Below, piece by piece: positions 50,182 to 58,839 of a stretch of 64,000 nt of DNA (its first letter is position 1; each line of letters opens with the position of its first letter). The translations under genes were made by a program, and so were the position numbers. Where the stretch lies: the NCBI GenBank assembly GCA_041649955.1, contig JBAZMD010000003.1, positions 1 through 64,000 of the forward strand, read 5' to 3'. The notes under the pieces are model-generated. The model was not told the DNA's origin, ran no database searches, and saw only the letters and a list, made by a program, of their open reading frames with translations. This DNA comes from JAQUPP01 sp041649955. GTDB lineage: Bacteria; Patescibacteriota; Patescibacteriia; UBA2591; JAQUPP01.

Positions 50182-51471
50182 ATGTATATTTTTTATTTTT
50201 TGGTTTTAATTTGCACTGTTTTGCCGGCATATCAAATAAGATTTCAGATTTTTGGTTTGCCGATGACTTTATTGGAAGTAATGACTTTAATTTTATTTGT
50301 TGTTTGGCTGGTAGAAAAAATCAAAAATCAAAAATCAAAAATCAAAATTACAATTCAAAATTTAAAATTAAACAGCTGGTTCTGGATAATTGCGATTTGG
50401 TTAATAGTAGCCACCATTTCCATGTTTATTGCTCCGAACTTGCGAGAGGCAGCTGGGATTTGGAAGGCGTATTTTGTTGAGCCGATTCTTTTATTAATAG
50501 TTTTCCTTGACTTGATAAAAACAAAAAAAGATTTAAATTTAATTTTAAACGCGTTGATTTTTTCCGCTTTTTATTGTTCTGTTTGGGCGATTTGTCAAAA
50601 GATTTTTCATTTCGGCGGCATGATGAGCACTGAAGTTTGGAGCGCGCCGAAAATTTGGCGGGCGACCGGTCCGTTTCCCCAATCAAATTTTTTAGGATTG
50701 TATTTGGGCCCGATTATTGTGCTGACTTTCGGGCAAATAATCGCAAATCGTAAAAAATGTTTATGGTTTATAATTTATAGTTTAGTGCTTATATTATCAT
50801 TCGCGGCAATAATTCTGGCACGTTCTAATGGAGCGATATTGGGGGTTTTAGCCGGCTTGGTTTTTATGGGCCTTATTTATAAATCAAGCAGAAAATGGAC
50901 AACAATTTCTTTAATTATTTTATTATTAATTATCAAATTACTGCCGGTGGCGCGAAATTATGTTTGGCAAGAAGCGACTTTTCATAATCTTTCCGGACAA
51001 TTGCGGGTTAACATTTGGCAAGGCGCGATTTCTTTGATTAAAACCAATCCGATTCTTGGCGTAGGCCTAGACGGCTATCAAAATTTAATTCCTCAATATC
51101 AAGCCAGATTTTATGACCCGATAACGCATCAATTGATTTCCGTGGAAACCCATCCTTATCCGCATAATTTATTTTTAGCTCTTTGGTGCGAACTGGGATT
51201 GGCGGGTTTGATTATTTTCTTAATTATTATTTTTCAATTTTTTAAATTTGGATTTAGGGAATTGTTTAGAAATTTGAAATTTAAAATTAGAAATTCAGAC
51301 TCGGGAAAAAATAATCCAATATTAATTCTTGCGCTTTTATCATCTATGATCACAATACTAGTTCACGGAGCAGTTGATACTCCTTATTTTAAAAATGATT
51401 TGTCAATTTTATTTTGGCTGATTATCGGCTTGACAATTTGTCTAAAATCTGATATTATCAAAGATAATTAG
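50182..51471 (+). CDS. O-antigen ligase/polymerase family membrane protein
   Basis: 429-residue polytopic protein with about 11 segments. The family loop is recognisable in GPFPQSNFLGLYLGPIIVL (about 160-180) and in IKTNPILGVGLDGYQNLIPQY...THPYPHNLFLALWCELGLAGL (about 290-350), which carries the conserved His. It polymerises or ligates glycan units delivered by the preceding flippase. A Lys/Gln/Ile-rich stretch at about residues 46-62 (KNQKSKIKITIQNLK) is encoded by AAAATC-type repeats and looks like an in-frame low-complexity insertion. Confidence 0.9.
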   Translation: MYIFYFLVLICTVLPAYQIRFQIFGLPMTLLEVMTLILFVVWLVEKIKNQKSKIKITIQNLKLNSWFWIIAIWLIVATISMFIAPNLREAAGIWKAYFVEPILLLIVFLDLIKTKKDLNLILNALIFSAFYCSVWAICQKIFHFGGMMSTEVWSAPKIWRATGPFPQSNFLGLYLGPIIVLTFGQIIANRKKCLWFIIYSLVLILSFAAIILARSNGAILGVLAGLVFMGLIYKSSRKWTTISLIILLLIIKLLPVARNYVWQEATFHNLSGQLRVNIWQGAISLIKTNPILGVGLDGYQNLIPQYQARFYDPITHQLISVETHPYPHNLFLALWCELGLAGLIIFLIIIFQFFKFGFRELFRNLKFKIRNSDSGKNNPILILALLSSMITILVHGAVDTPYFKNDLSILFWLIIGLTICLKSDIIKDN

Positions 51472-51488
51472 AAAAAAGGAGGGGAATC

Positions 51489-51701
51489 ATGAACGGAGAG
51501 TATTTTTTACAATACACACAGAATTGGGATGGGAATATAATTAAAATAGGGCTCAAGTCCACGACGCTAACAGAAGCGATTAAAGAAGCGAATAAACAGT
51601 GGCGTGGAGTTAAGGCGGAGTATAAGAAAAAAAAGGGTCCATATACGTTGGTTCCGTCTCATCCGAAACTAGTGGAAATCATGTCATTAGATTTAAAATG
51701 A
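51489..51701 (+). CDS. Unknown small protein
   Basis: 70 residues starting after a strong AAAAAGGAGGGGAATC ribosome binding site. No membrane segment and no known family; YTQNWDGNIIKIGLKSTTLTEAIKEANKQW suggests a small beta-beta-alpha fold. It follows the ligase gene by 17 bases but the different type of ribosome binding site and base use suggest separate origin. A terminator at 51730 closes the unit. Confidence 0.6.
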   Translation: MNGEYFLQYTQNWDGNIIKIGLKSTTLTEAIKEANKQWRGVKAEYKKKKGPYTLVPSHPKLVEIMSLDLK

Positions 51702-51729
51702 AGTAATATCCATTGGATGTTGTAGTGTA

Positions 51730-51769
51730 AGGTGGTCATTGACTCAAAATCATTGATCACCTTTTTTTA
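51730..51769 (+). terminator. Terminator after the 70-residue gene
   Basis: AAGGTGGTCATTGA/TCATTGATCACCTT hairpin followed by a run of seven T. Confidence 0.85.
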
Positions 51770-51778
51770 TTTGACATT

Positions 51779-51806
51779 TGACAAATTTTTAAAATCTTTT
51801 ATACTG
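51779..51806 (+). promoter_or_regulatory. Promoter for the small membrane protein
   Basis: TTGACA at 51779-51784 and TATACT at 51801-51806, spacer 16, about 45 bases before the start codon. Confidence 0.7.
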
Positions 51807-51850
51807 AATAATAATAAATGTCTGCTTATCGGCAGACAAAGGAGGAAGAA

Positions 51851-52306
51851 ATGAAAAAGTTTTTTAGCAGCGGAAAGACGAAAAAGTTTTTTCAAATGTT
51901 CTTTTTAAACCTTTTAGGTATATTGTGGGTCGGGTACTTTTTTCTCTTTTGGTTGGTAATTAATGGCAAAATACCATTGAAAGTATTAGCCGGGCCATTT
52001 GTTATAGCAATGATGGTCGCGGGAATTTTGATGAATATAGCCCAGGAAGTGAAATTTACCCCGAGTTATAAATTACTCCAGTTTTATTTGTTTATTTTCG
52101 GTTTTGCAGCGGTATCTACCGGAGGATATTATTTTGCGCCGATAGGACCGCAATGTATTTATTGGAGTAAAGCAAGTATAGCTATTAACCTATTTTGCGT
52201 TGTCCAGATATTTGTTGGAGTTTTAACAATAAATACTGTGATAGAAATGGGCATAGCGCAGAGATGTTTAAAAAGAGCAAAAAAATATTCAGAAAAGGGG
52301 CTTTAA
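51851..52306 (+). CDS. Unknown four-segment membrane protein
   Basis: 151 residues from ATG 51851, chosen because AAAGGAGGAAGAA lies just before it; the frame opens at 51818 within the leader. Four membrane segments are evident (about 17-38, 48-67, 82-100 and 112-133). Basic ends suggest both termini are cytoplasmic. No family recognised. It has its own promoter and terminator. Confidence 0.65.
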   Translation: MKKFFSSGKTKKFFQMFFLNLLGILWVGYFFLFWLVINGKIPLKVLAGPFVIAMMVAGILMNIAQEVKFTPSYKLLQFYLFIFGFAAVSTGGYYFAPIGPQCIYWSKASIAINLFCVVQIFVGVLTINTVIEMGIAQRCLKRAKKYSEKGL

Positions 52307-52318
52307 TCGCCCCTTTTG
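52293..52318 (+). terminator. Terminator overlapping the membrane-protein stop codon
   Basis: AAAAGGGGC/GCCCCTTTT hairpin with loop TTTAATC; the stop codon TAA lies in the loop. Confidence 0.85.
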
Positions 52319-52378
52319 GTTTTGACGAATAGGAAAAAAAGATATAAAATATAAGATAAGAATCTTACCAATTAATTT

Positions 52379-52639
52379 ATGTTTTTTGTTTATATTTTAA
52401 AAAGCTCTAAAAATAAATGGTTTTATATCGGGTCAACTTCAGATTTAAATAAAAGATTAGAAGAACATAATTTAGGAAAAGTTGTTTCTACTAATTTTTA
52501 TCGACCATTAAAATTAATTTATTACGAAGCTTATTTTTCTGAAAAAGACGCAAGACATCGTGAACATAATTTAAAGTTAAAATCTAGAGCTTTTGTTCAA
52601 TTAAAAAAGAGACTTAAGAGTACATTAGAAAATATATAA
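52379..52639 (+). CDS. GIY-YIG nuclease near tRNA-Ser
   Basis: 86 residues, complete: MFFVYILKSSKNKWFYIGSTSDLNKRLEEHNLGK with the GIY-YIG strands and catalytic Arg, then RPLKLIYYEAYFSEKDARHREHNLKLK with the Glu. This is the standard Parcubacterial form, with the GKVVSTNFYRP loop missing from the copy at 30652. It starts at the first ATG with no ribosome binding site and ends 25 bases before inverted-repeat element E. Confidence 0.9.
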   Translation: MFFVYILKSSKNKWFYIGSTSDLNKRLEEHNLGKVVSTNFYRPLKLIYYEAYFSEKDARHREHNLKLKSRAFVQLKKRLKSTLENI

Positions 52640-52663
52640 AATTTAATTATCTTTAAGAGGCGT

Positions 52664-52771
52664 GCCTCCACACCAAACGGGAGTGGAGAAAATAAATAAT
52701 ATTTTAACGGCATAATCTATAAAGGTAAATATACGGGAGATAAATATAATATCCCCGTTTGGTGTGGAGGC
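52664..52771. repeat. Inverted-repeat element E at the tRNA-Ser 5' end
   Basis: Perfect 18-bp inverted repeats: GCCTCCACACCAAACGGG at 52664-52681 and its complement at 52754-52771, 108 bp overall. The right end includes the first six bases of tRNA-Ser. Same end sequence as elements A, B and C. Confidence 0.85.
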
Positions 52772-52855
52772 GTGGCTGAGTGGTCGAAAGCGGCAGTTTC
52801 GAAAACTGCTATACCCGTAAGGGTATCAGAGGTTCGAATCCTCTCGCCTCCGCCA
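52766..52855 (+). tRNA. tRNA-Ser(CGA)
   Basis: Class II tRNA with a long variable arm. Acceptor GGAGGCG/CGCCTCC, anticodon stem GCAGT/ACTGC with loop TTCGAAA (anticodon CGA), variable arm ATACCCGTAAGGGTAT, T stem AGAGG/CCTCT. CCA encoded. Its 5' end is part of element E. Confidence 0.93.
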
Positions 52856-52883
52856 GATTACCAAGTTGGAACTGGATAATTTT

Positions 52884-54194
52884 ATGAAAAAAATAAAAAT
52901 TGTAATCAGTACCGCTTTTCAAGACGCTGGCGATGCTACCAGGGCTATTGAAATTGCTAAAGCTTTGAGGAAATATCAGCCGGGTGATATTGATGCCAGA
53001 ATAATTTTTATTTCTCACGGCAGTAAATTTGAACAGAAAGTTCTTGATCTTGGTTTTGAGATTTATCAGGCTAAACCGAAATTGCCCGGGGTTGGTTTGT
53101 ATCAAGACCTTGGCATGACCATTACTAATCTTGTTGGCACGGAAAAATTGGCCGAAGAAATGATTAAGGGAGAAATAGAAACATATAAAGAAATAAAACC
53201 GGATGTTGTTTTGCATGGTTTTTGGCCAATGGCTAGTCTGGCGAGAAGAATGATGGATAAAGAAATTCCGGGAATCTGTTTTGTCCCACTCCCGCTTGTT
53301 TCCAGTTTTTTTGATGTCCTCCCCGATGTGCCGGAACAATTAAAAATATTCTCCATTTTTTCAAAACCGGTGCGTCTGTGGCTGTTCCGCCACATTCCTA
53401 ATTTTGTAAAAAGCAGAGTGCCAATTTTAAGGCAAAATAATATCAGACACGCTGTCTACAAGCTTGGTTGGAAAGGAAAAAAGCTGGTCAACACTTTTGA
53501 TTTGTTAAAAGCCGATTTAACCATAGTCAATGATTTGCCCGACTATTACGATCAGAGCAAATTTCCGCCAAATGTAGTGTTTACCGGACCGCTATTTTCC
53601 ATGCCGAATAGTAATGAACAGATTGATCCAGAAATATTGAAGGTGTTTGATCCGAACAATGGCAAGCAAAAAGTTTTCTGTACTTTGAGCAGTTCTGGTT
53701 CGGAAGAGATGCTTAAAGAAGTTATAAAAGTATTTACTTATGGAGAAGGACTAAATTGGAATGCCGTTATTCTTTCTCCGCATTTTGGAGTTGAAGAAGC
53801 ATATAAAATACTGGGCAAAAGAGAATGTGTGTATATCACAGATAAATTCATTCCTGCACAAAAAGTAAATGCTATGGCCGATATTGTAATTTGCCACGGT
53901 GGGCAAGGAACAGTGCAAACCGCGATACATTCCGGCACGCCACTGGTTGGAGTAGCCGCTCAACAGGAACAATTTATCAATTTATCCAATGTTGAGTCTC
54001 GCGGAGCTGGTATTCGTATCTCTAAAACCAAGTGGAGTGCAAAAAACATACAAAGGTCTGTTTCCAAAATTATGTCCGATAGGAAGTACAAGAAATCCGT
54101 ACTGAAGTTAAGAGATTGTATTATGGCAACGGACGGAGCCAGAAATGCCGCTAGCGCAATTTGGAAAAAGATAGAAGAATTATTACTGATTTAG
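52884..54194 (+). CDS. UGT-like glycosyltransferase (family 1)
   Basis: 436 residues from ATG 52884; the frame reaches 52866 without an ATG. N-terminal half KIVISTAFQDAGDATRAIEIAKALRKY is the acceptor Rossmann fold. The C-terminal donor site reads KVFCTLSSSGSEEM and ADIVICHGGQGTVQTAIHSGTPLVGVAAQQEQ (about 335-365), the UGT/macrolide-glycosyltransferase signature with HGGxGT. It differs from the two family-4 enzymes in the window and is likely to modify a small molecule or lipid. It follows tRNA-Ser directly. Confidence 0.85.
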   Translation: MKKIKIVISTAFQDAGDATRAIEIAKALRKYQPGDIDARIIFISHGSKFEQKVLDLGFEIYQAKPKLPGVGLYQDLGMTITNLVGTEKLAEEMIKGEIETYKEIKPDVVLHGFWPMASLARRMMDKEIPGICFVPLPLVSSFFDVLPDVPEQLKIFSIFSKPVRLWLFRHIPNFVKSRVPILRQNNIRHAVYKLGWKGKKLVNTFDLLKADLTIVNDLPDYYDQSKFPPNVVFTGPLFSMPNSNEQIDPEILKVFDPNNGKQKVFCTLSSSGSEEMLKEVIKVFTYGEGLNWNAVILSPHFGVEEAYKILGKRECVYITDKFIPAQKVNAMADIVICHGGQGTVQTAIHSGTPLVGVAAQQEQFINLSNVESRGAGIRISKTKWSAKNIQRSVSKIMSDRKYKKSVLKLRDCIMATDGARNAASAIWKKIEELLLI

Positions 54195-54367
54195 TAGATT
54201 TTTTGAGCAAAACTTGGAACGTCGAACCATATTGGATTTTCTTTGTAAAATCGACGTAATTGGCGTATCATTTTATCAATACGGCCGTAAAATAAGGCCT
54301 TTAAGGCTAATGCCGGTTCAAACTTTCGGACATCGCCACCGTTTTTAAAATATTATTTTTATAATTT

Positions 54368-55237
54368 ATGATTATTCCCACAAAAAAATTACTCAGCGGA
54401 TTTTCAATGCCGGAATATGGTTTTGGAACTTGGCAAATGGGTGGCAGAAAAGAACGTGATTTTCAAAATGACGATAAAGCCGACATTAACGCCATTAAAA
54501 CAGCGATTGATTTGGGTATTACTCATATTGATACCGCCGAATTATACGCGGACGGATATACGGAAACTTTAGTAGCTCAAGCCATAAAAGGATATGAGCG
54601 TTCAAAGCTTTTTATTGTCTCAAAAGTTGGGTTTTCGTGTTTGAGTTATTCTGGTATTTTAGAAGCTTGCAAAAATAGTTTGAAACGATTGCAAACAGAT
54701 TATTTGGATTTATATTTATTGCATCGCTATAATCCGGAAATTCCGTTAAAAGAAAGTATTCAAGCTTTAAGCGAGCTTAAAGACGCCGGCTTGGTGAAAG
54801 AAATCGGCGTTTGCAATTTTGGTCCCGAACATCTCAAAGAAGCCCAGACATATACAAAACATAAAATTGTTTGCGATCAGGTGCATTATAATCTCCAATT
54901 CAGAGAACCCGAAAAAAGCGGTCTTTTGGATTATTGCCAAAAAAATGACGTGATGCTTATTGCTTGGAGGCCTACGGGCAAGGGTGATTTACTCCAGGAA
55001 ATTCCCGAAGTGTTAAAAACTATATGCGATAAATATAAAAAGACACCTGCTCAGATTGCAATCAATTGGCTTATTTCTCAGCAAAATGTGGTAACGCTTT
55101 CAAAAACAAGAAACAAAGAGCATTTCTTGGAAAATTTGGGAGCTTTGGGATGGAATATGAAAAAAGAAGATATTGAAAAGTTAAGAAAAGAATATCCAAA
55201 TCAAAAAGATATTTCTGACGTGGTGCCTTTGGGATAA
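54368..55237 (+). CDS. Aldo/keto reductase
   Basis: NAD(P)H-dependent (alpha/beta)8-barrel oxidoreductase of 289 residues. The catalytic tetrad is intact: Asp and Tyr in HIDTAELYADG (about 56-66), Lys in IVSKVG (about 86), His in YLLHRY (about 118). The C-terminal cofactor-binding part has TLSKTRNKEHFLENL. Substrate unknown. It stands alone; the 173 bases before it contain no clear feature beyond short broken repeats. Confidence 0.92.
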   Translation: MIIPTKKLLSGFSMPEYGFGTWQMGGRKERDFQNDDKADINAIKTAIDLGITHIDTAELYADGYTETLVAQAIKGYERSKLFIVSKVGFSCLSYSGILEACKNSLKRLQTDYLDLYLLHRYNPEIPLKESIQALSELKDAGLVKEIGVCNFGPEHLKEAQTYTKHKIVCDQVHYNLQFREPEKSGLLDYCQKNDVMLIAWRPTGKGDLLQEIPEVLKTICDKYKKTPAQIAINWLISQQNVVTLSKTRNKEHFLENLGALGWNMKKEDIEKLRKEYPNQKDISDVVPLG

Positions 55238-55379
55238 TTTTAAAATTTATGGAAAAAATGTTTATAAAAAATAGAAAAAATCAGATTAAATCAGACTAAA
55301 AAAATTTTCAAAAATACAATTCTCGCAGAAGATTTCATGAAAATTGAAATTTAGAAATTATCATCTAAATAGTAGAATT

Positions 55380-55661
55380 ATGAAAATTAAAAAGAATGTC
55401 CAGCAAAAATATTTTGAAGCGATAATTGACGGTAGAAAAAGATTTGAAGTAAGATTGGCCGATTTCAAATGCAAGCCCGGCGATACTATTGTTTTGGTTG
55501 AGCAAAAAGACAAAACAAAAAATTCTACAGGCAGGAAAGTTGAATGCGAAGTTTTGTATAAACTTAACACTAAAGAGCTTAATAAATTTTACACAAAGAA
55601 AGATATTGAAAAATACGGCTTGTTGATTTTAGCCGTGCGTAAAAAATTTAAATTTAAATAA
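55380..55661 (+). CDS. ASCH/PUA-like domain protein (DUF3850-like)
   Basis: 93 residues from ATG 55380; an upstream in-frame start at 55344 would add 12 atypical residues. IKKNVQQKYFEAIIDGRKRFEVRLADFKCKPGDTIVLVEQ is the ASCH beta-barrel entry with the GxKxFEVR motif. The end KYGLLILAVRKKF closes the barrel. These domains bind RNA or modified bases. The next gene starts 18 bases later. Confidence 0.8.
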   Translation: MKIKKNVQQKYFEAIIDGRKRFEVRLADFKCKPGDTIVLVEQKDKTKNSTGRKVECEVLYKLNTKELNKFYTKKDIEKYGLLILAVRKKFKFK

Positions 55662-55679
55662 AAATTGTTAAAATAAATT

Positions 55680-56273
55680 ATGTTGCAATATTTAGTTTTT
55701 GTTGGAGCAGCGGTTCAACTAGCGGGAGTTTTTTCTTATATAAAAGAAACTTTAAAAGGAAATACCAAGCCGAATAAAGTTACTTGGCTGATGTGGTCTA
55801 TTGCTCCATTAATAGCAACTTTCGCGGCGCTTTCAAGCGGAGTGAGATGGTCTGTCTTTCCTGTTTTTATGGCCGGATTCGGTCCTTTGTTAGTTTTTAT
55901 CGCTTCTTTTGTAAATAAAAATTCTTATTGGAAATTGGAAAAATTTGATTATCTTTGCGGCCTTTGTTCAATATTGGCACTTATTTTTTGGGGTATAACC
56001 AAAGAACCGATTATCGCGATTATATTTGCAATAGCGAGCGATGGATTTGCGGGAATTCCCACTTTGGTAAAATCGTGGAAATATCCGGAAACAGAAACCG
56101 TTACCGCTTACACTACCGGCTTATTCAATGCGCTTACAAGTTTCGCGGCGATAAAAATTTGGAATTTTTCATCATGCGCTTTTCCTGCATATTTGGTGGT
56201 TATGTGTATTTCTCTAATTTTTTCAGTTTATCATCGCAAAATTTTTAAAAAAATATTTGCTGTTAAAAAATAA
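55680..56273 (+). CDS. Unknown multi-pass membrane protein
   Basis: 197 residues with about six or seven membrane segments. GVFSYIKETLKGNTKPNKVTWLMWSIAPLIATFAAL and GFAGIPTLVKSWKYPETETVTAYTTGLFNA look like two related halves, each with a Pro before a Trp- or Tyr-bearing helix, reminiscent of PQ-loop transporters. That likeness is tentative. No operon partner suggests a substrate. Confidence 0.6.
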   Translation: MLQYLVFVGAAVQLAGVFSYIKETLKGNTKPNKVTWLMWSIAPLIATFAALSSGVRWSVFPVFMAGFGPLLVFIASFVNKNSYWKLEKFDYLCGLCSILALIFWGITKEPIIAIIFAIASDGFAGIPTLVKSWKYPETETVTAYTTGLFNALTSFAAIKIWNFSSCAFPAYLVVMCISLIFSVYHRKIFKKIFAVKK

Positions 56274-56318
56274 ATTCATTTCAATCTTATTAATTTAAAT
56301 GTATTAAAATCATATTTT

Positions 56319-57572
56319 ATGACTCAAAATTCACCACAAACTGCAGTTCAAAATTTCGCGGAACTCGGCATTGCTCCGGCGCTTTATAATAGTCTCTTAA
56401 AGTTAAATCTTACTGTTCCGACGCCGATTCAGCAAAAAACAATTCCAATAGCTCTTGAAGGAAAAGATGTTGTCGGTATTGCTCAAACCGGAACCGGAAA
56501 AACACTTGCTTTCGGGCTTCCGATGATTCAACGTCTTAATCAAATAAAAGGTTGTGGGCTTGTTATTTTGCCTACCCGCGAACTTGCTTTGCAGGTTGAT
56601 GAAGCATTATACAAAGTGGGCGCGGCGGTGGGATTAAGAACAGCCGTGGTAATCGGCGGAGCGCCAATGGGCGCGCAAATCCGCGCCTTAAACAGAAATC
56701 CTCATATTATTATTGCCACACCCGGCCGTTTAAATGATCATCTTCAGCAAAGAACAGTTCGGCTTAATAATGTGGTTATCGTGGTCTTAGATGAAGCGGA
56801 TAGAATGCTGGATATGGGATTTGCGCCGCAAATTAAATCCATACTTCAAGTAGTTTCTCCGGAAAGACAGACAATGCTTTTTTCCGCCACTATGCCGGTT
56901 GAAATTTTGACCATGGCAAAAACTTATATGAAACTTCCGATACAAATTGAAGTCGCGCCGACCGGAACGACTGTGGAAAAAGTTACGCAAGAAATTTTTA
57001 TTATTCCGCAGCAAGATAAATTTCCGTTATTGGAAAAAATATTAACGCAATATAAAGGATCAATCCTTATTTTTACACGGACAAAACACGGCGCGAAAAA
57101 ATTAAACGAATCAATTCAATCTTTGGGATATACGGCAAATGAAATTCATTCAAACAGATCTCTCGGTCAGCGAAGAGAAGCGCTTACCGGATTTAAAACC
57201 GGTAAATACAGAGTATTGGTCGCGACTGATGTCGCATCTCGCGGAGTGGATGTTGTCGGCATTGAATTGGTTATCAATTATGATTTGCCGGAAAACAGCG
57301 AAGATTACGTGCATCGCATCGGCCGAACAGCGCGAGCCGGAGCGGTCGGGCATGCCATATCGTTTGCCACTCCATATCAAAGAGGAGAGTTAAGGGATAT
57401 TGAACGTTTGGTCAGAAAAAATATTCCAATTTCAAAAACTCCGGAACTTCCTCCAATGAGAAAAGGATTAACGCAACAAAAAACAGAAATGCCGAGAAGA
57501 CGGGAAAATACCGCTCCAAAAAACAGAGATGATTATCGATCATATAGATTTCATAAACCCAGAAGATATTAA
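56319..57572 (+). CDS. DEAD-box RNA helicase
   Basis: 417 residues. Q motif and motifs in order: FAELGIAPALYNSL..PTPIQ, AQTGTGKT (about 52), PTRELALQ (about 84), TPGRL (about 133), DEAD (about 156), SAT (about 187), then ATDVASRGVD (about 305) and HRIGRTARAG (about 330). The C-terminal 40 residues are a basic RNA-binding tail (PRRRENTAPKNRDD). It resembles RhlE-type helicases that act in ribosome assembly and RNA decay. 9 bases precede the next gene. Confidence 0.96.
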   Translation: MTQNSPQTAVQNFAELGIAPALYNSLLKLNLTVPTPIQQKTIPIALEGKDVVGIAQTGTGKTLAFGLPMIQRLNQIKGCGLVILPTRELALQVDEALYKVGAAVGLRTAVVIGGAPMGAQIRALNRNPHIIIATPGRLNDHLQQRTVRLNNVVIVVLDEADRMLDMGFAPQIKSILQVVSPERQTMLFSATMPVEILTMAKTYMKLPIQIEVAPTGTTVEKVTQEIFIIPQQDKFPLLEKILTQYKGSILIFTRTKHGAKKLNESIQSLGYTANEIHSNRSLGQRREALTGFKTGKYRVLVATDVASRGVDVVGIELVINYDLPENSEDYVHRIGRTARAGAVGHAISFATPYQRGELRDIERLVRKNIPISKTPELPPMRKGLTQQKTEMPRRRENTAPKNRDDYRSYRFHKPRRY

Positions 57573-57581
57573 TTTTAATTT

Positions 57582-58835
57582 ATGCAAGAAACTATAGAAA
57601 TATTTGATGTGGCGGTTATCGGCGGTGGACCGGCGGGGATGATGGCAGCCGGAAGAGCAGCGGAGTTGGGAGCCAGCGTGGTGCTTTTGGAAAAAAATAA
57701 TAATCTCGGAAAAAAATTGCTAATGACCGGCAAAGGCAGATGCAATCTGACGCAAAATCAACCGGACAATCGGGAATTTATTAAAAAAATCGGTGCGAAC
57801 GGGAAATTTTTATTTTCATCTTTGGCTTGTTTCGGTCCGGAAGAAACAATGCAATTTTTCAAATCGCATAACTTGCCGCTTAAAACGGAAAGAGGAAAAA
57901 GAGTTTTTCCAACATCCGACCACGCGGAAGATGTGTTGAAAGTTCTGCAAAGATATCTCAAAGAAAACAAAGTTAAATTTATTTATGGATCGGAAATTTT
58001 TGATTTTAAATTGGAAAACAATCGGATTGAAAAAATAAAATTAAAAGACGGGTTTGTTCAGGCGCGCAATTATATTATCGCCGTGGGCGGGAAATCTTAC
58101 CCGACCACCGGATCAACAGGCGATGGTTATCAATGGGCGAAGAGAATGGGACATACCATTATTGAGACAAATCCGACGCTTGTTCCTGTCAGAACGAATG
58201 AATCTTGGATTCAGCATTTACAAGGATTGAGTTTAAAAAATGTTGCGATTAATATTTTTCAAAATAATAAAAAACAAGCCACTCGTTTCGGCGAAATGAT
58301 TTTTACTCATTTTGGATTAAGCGGCCCGATTATTCTTGACGCGAGCAGGGAAATCGGGGAGCTTCTTAAAAAAGGAGAAGTGGAAATTGAAATTGATTTT
58401 AAGCCGGCGCTTGATTTTAAACAGCTTGACGAGCGATTAAAAAGAGATTTTCAGGAAAGTGCCAATAAAAATTTTGAAAATTATTTGCCCCAACTTGTTC
58501 CCAAGAAAATGATCGGCGTGATAATCAAATTATCGGGAATTATCGCCAACACGAAAATTCATGCCATTACCAAAGAAGAGCGGAAAATTTTAGTTCATCT
58601 TTTGAAAGAAATGAAAGTGTCAGTGGTGGGATTAATGGGATATGACCAGGCGATTGCGACCAGCGGCGGCGTCAGTTTGAAAGAAGTGGATTCAAAAACG
58701 ATGAAATCTAAAATTATTGATAATTTGTTTTTTGCCGGCGAAATTTTGGATCTTGACGGTCCGACCGGCGGATATAATCTTCAAATTTGTTGGAGCACCG
58801 GCTACGCAGCCGGAACTCACGCAGCTGTTAAATAA
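57582..58835 (+). CDS. Flavoprotein of the HI0933/BaiN family
   Basis: 417 residues. FAD-binding GGGPAGMMAAGRAAELGASVVLLEKN at the N-terminus (about 10-36) and the family block LGKKLLMTGKGRCNLT (about 44). The C-terminal part contains TSGGVSLKEVDSKTMKSKIIDNLFFAGEILDLDGPTGGYNLQICWSTGYAAG, canonical for this family. One member (BaiN) reduces bile-acid intermediates; the general role is unknown. Confidence 0.9.
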   Translation: MQETIEIFDVAVIGGGPAGMMAAGRAAELGASVVLLEKNNNLGKKLLMTGKGRCNLTQNQPDNREFIKKIGANGKFLFSSLACFGPEETMQFFKSHNLPLKTERGKRVFPTSDHAEDVLKVLQRYLKENKVKFIYGSEIFDFKLENNRIEKIKLKDGFVQARNYIIAVGGKSYPTTGSTGDGYQWAKRMGHTIIETNPTLVPVRTNESWIQHLQGLSLKNVAINIFQNNKKQATRFGEMIFTHFGLSGPIILDASREIGELLKKGEVEIEIDFKPALDFKQLDERLKRDFQESANKNFENYLPQLVPKKMIGVIIKLSGIIANTKIHAITKEERKILVHLLKEMKVSVVGLMGYDQAIATSGGVSLKEVDSKTMKSKIIDNLFFAGEILDLDGPTGGYNLQICWSTGYAAGTHAAVK

Positions 58836-58839
58836 ATTT

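Noticed and set aside
50326..50376. Frameshift or assembly error in the O-antigen ligase at the AAAATC repeat
   Set aside because: The frame stays open through the repeat and the membrane segments on both sides are in the expected order; it reads as an in-frame low-complexity insertion.
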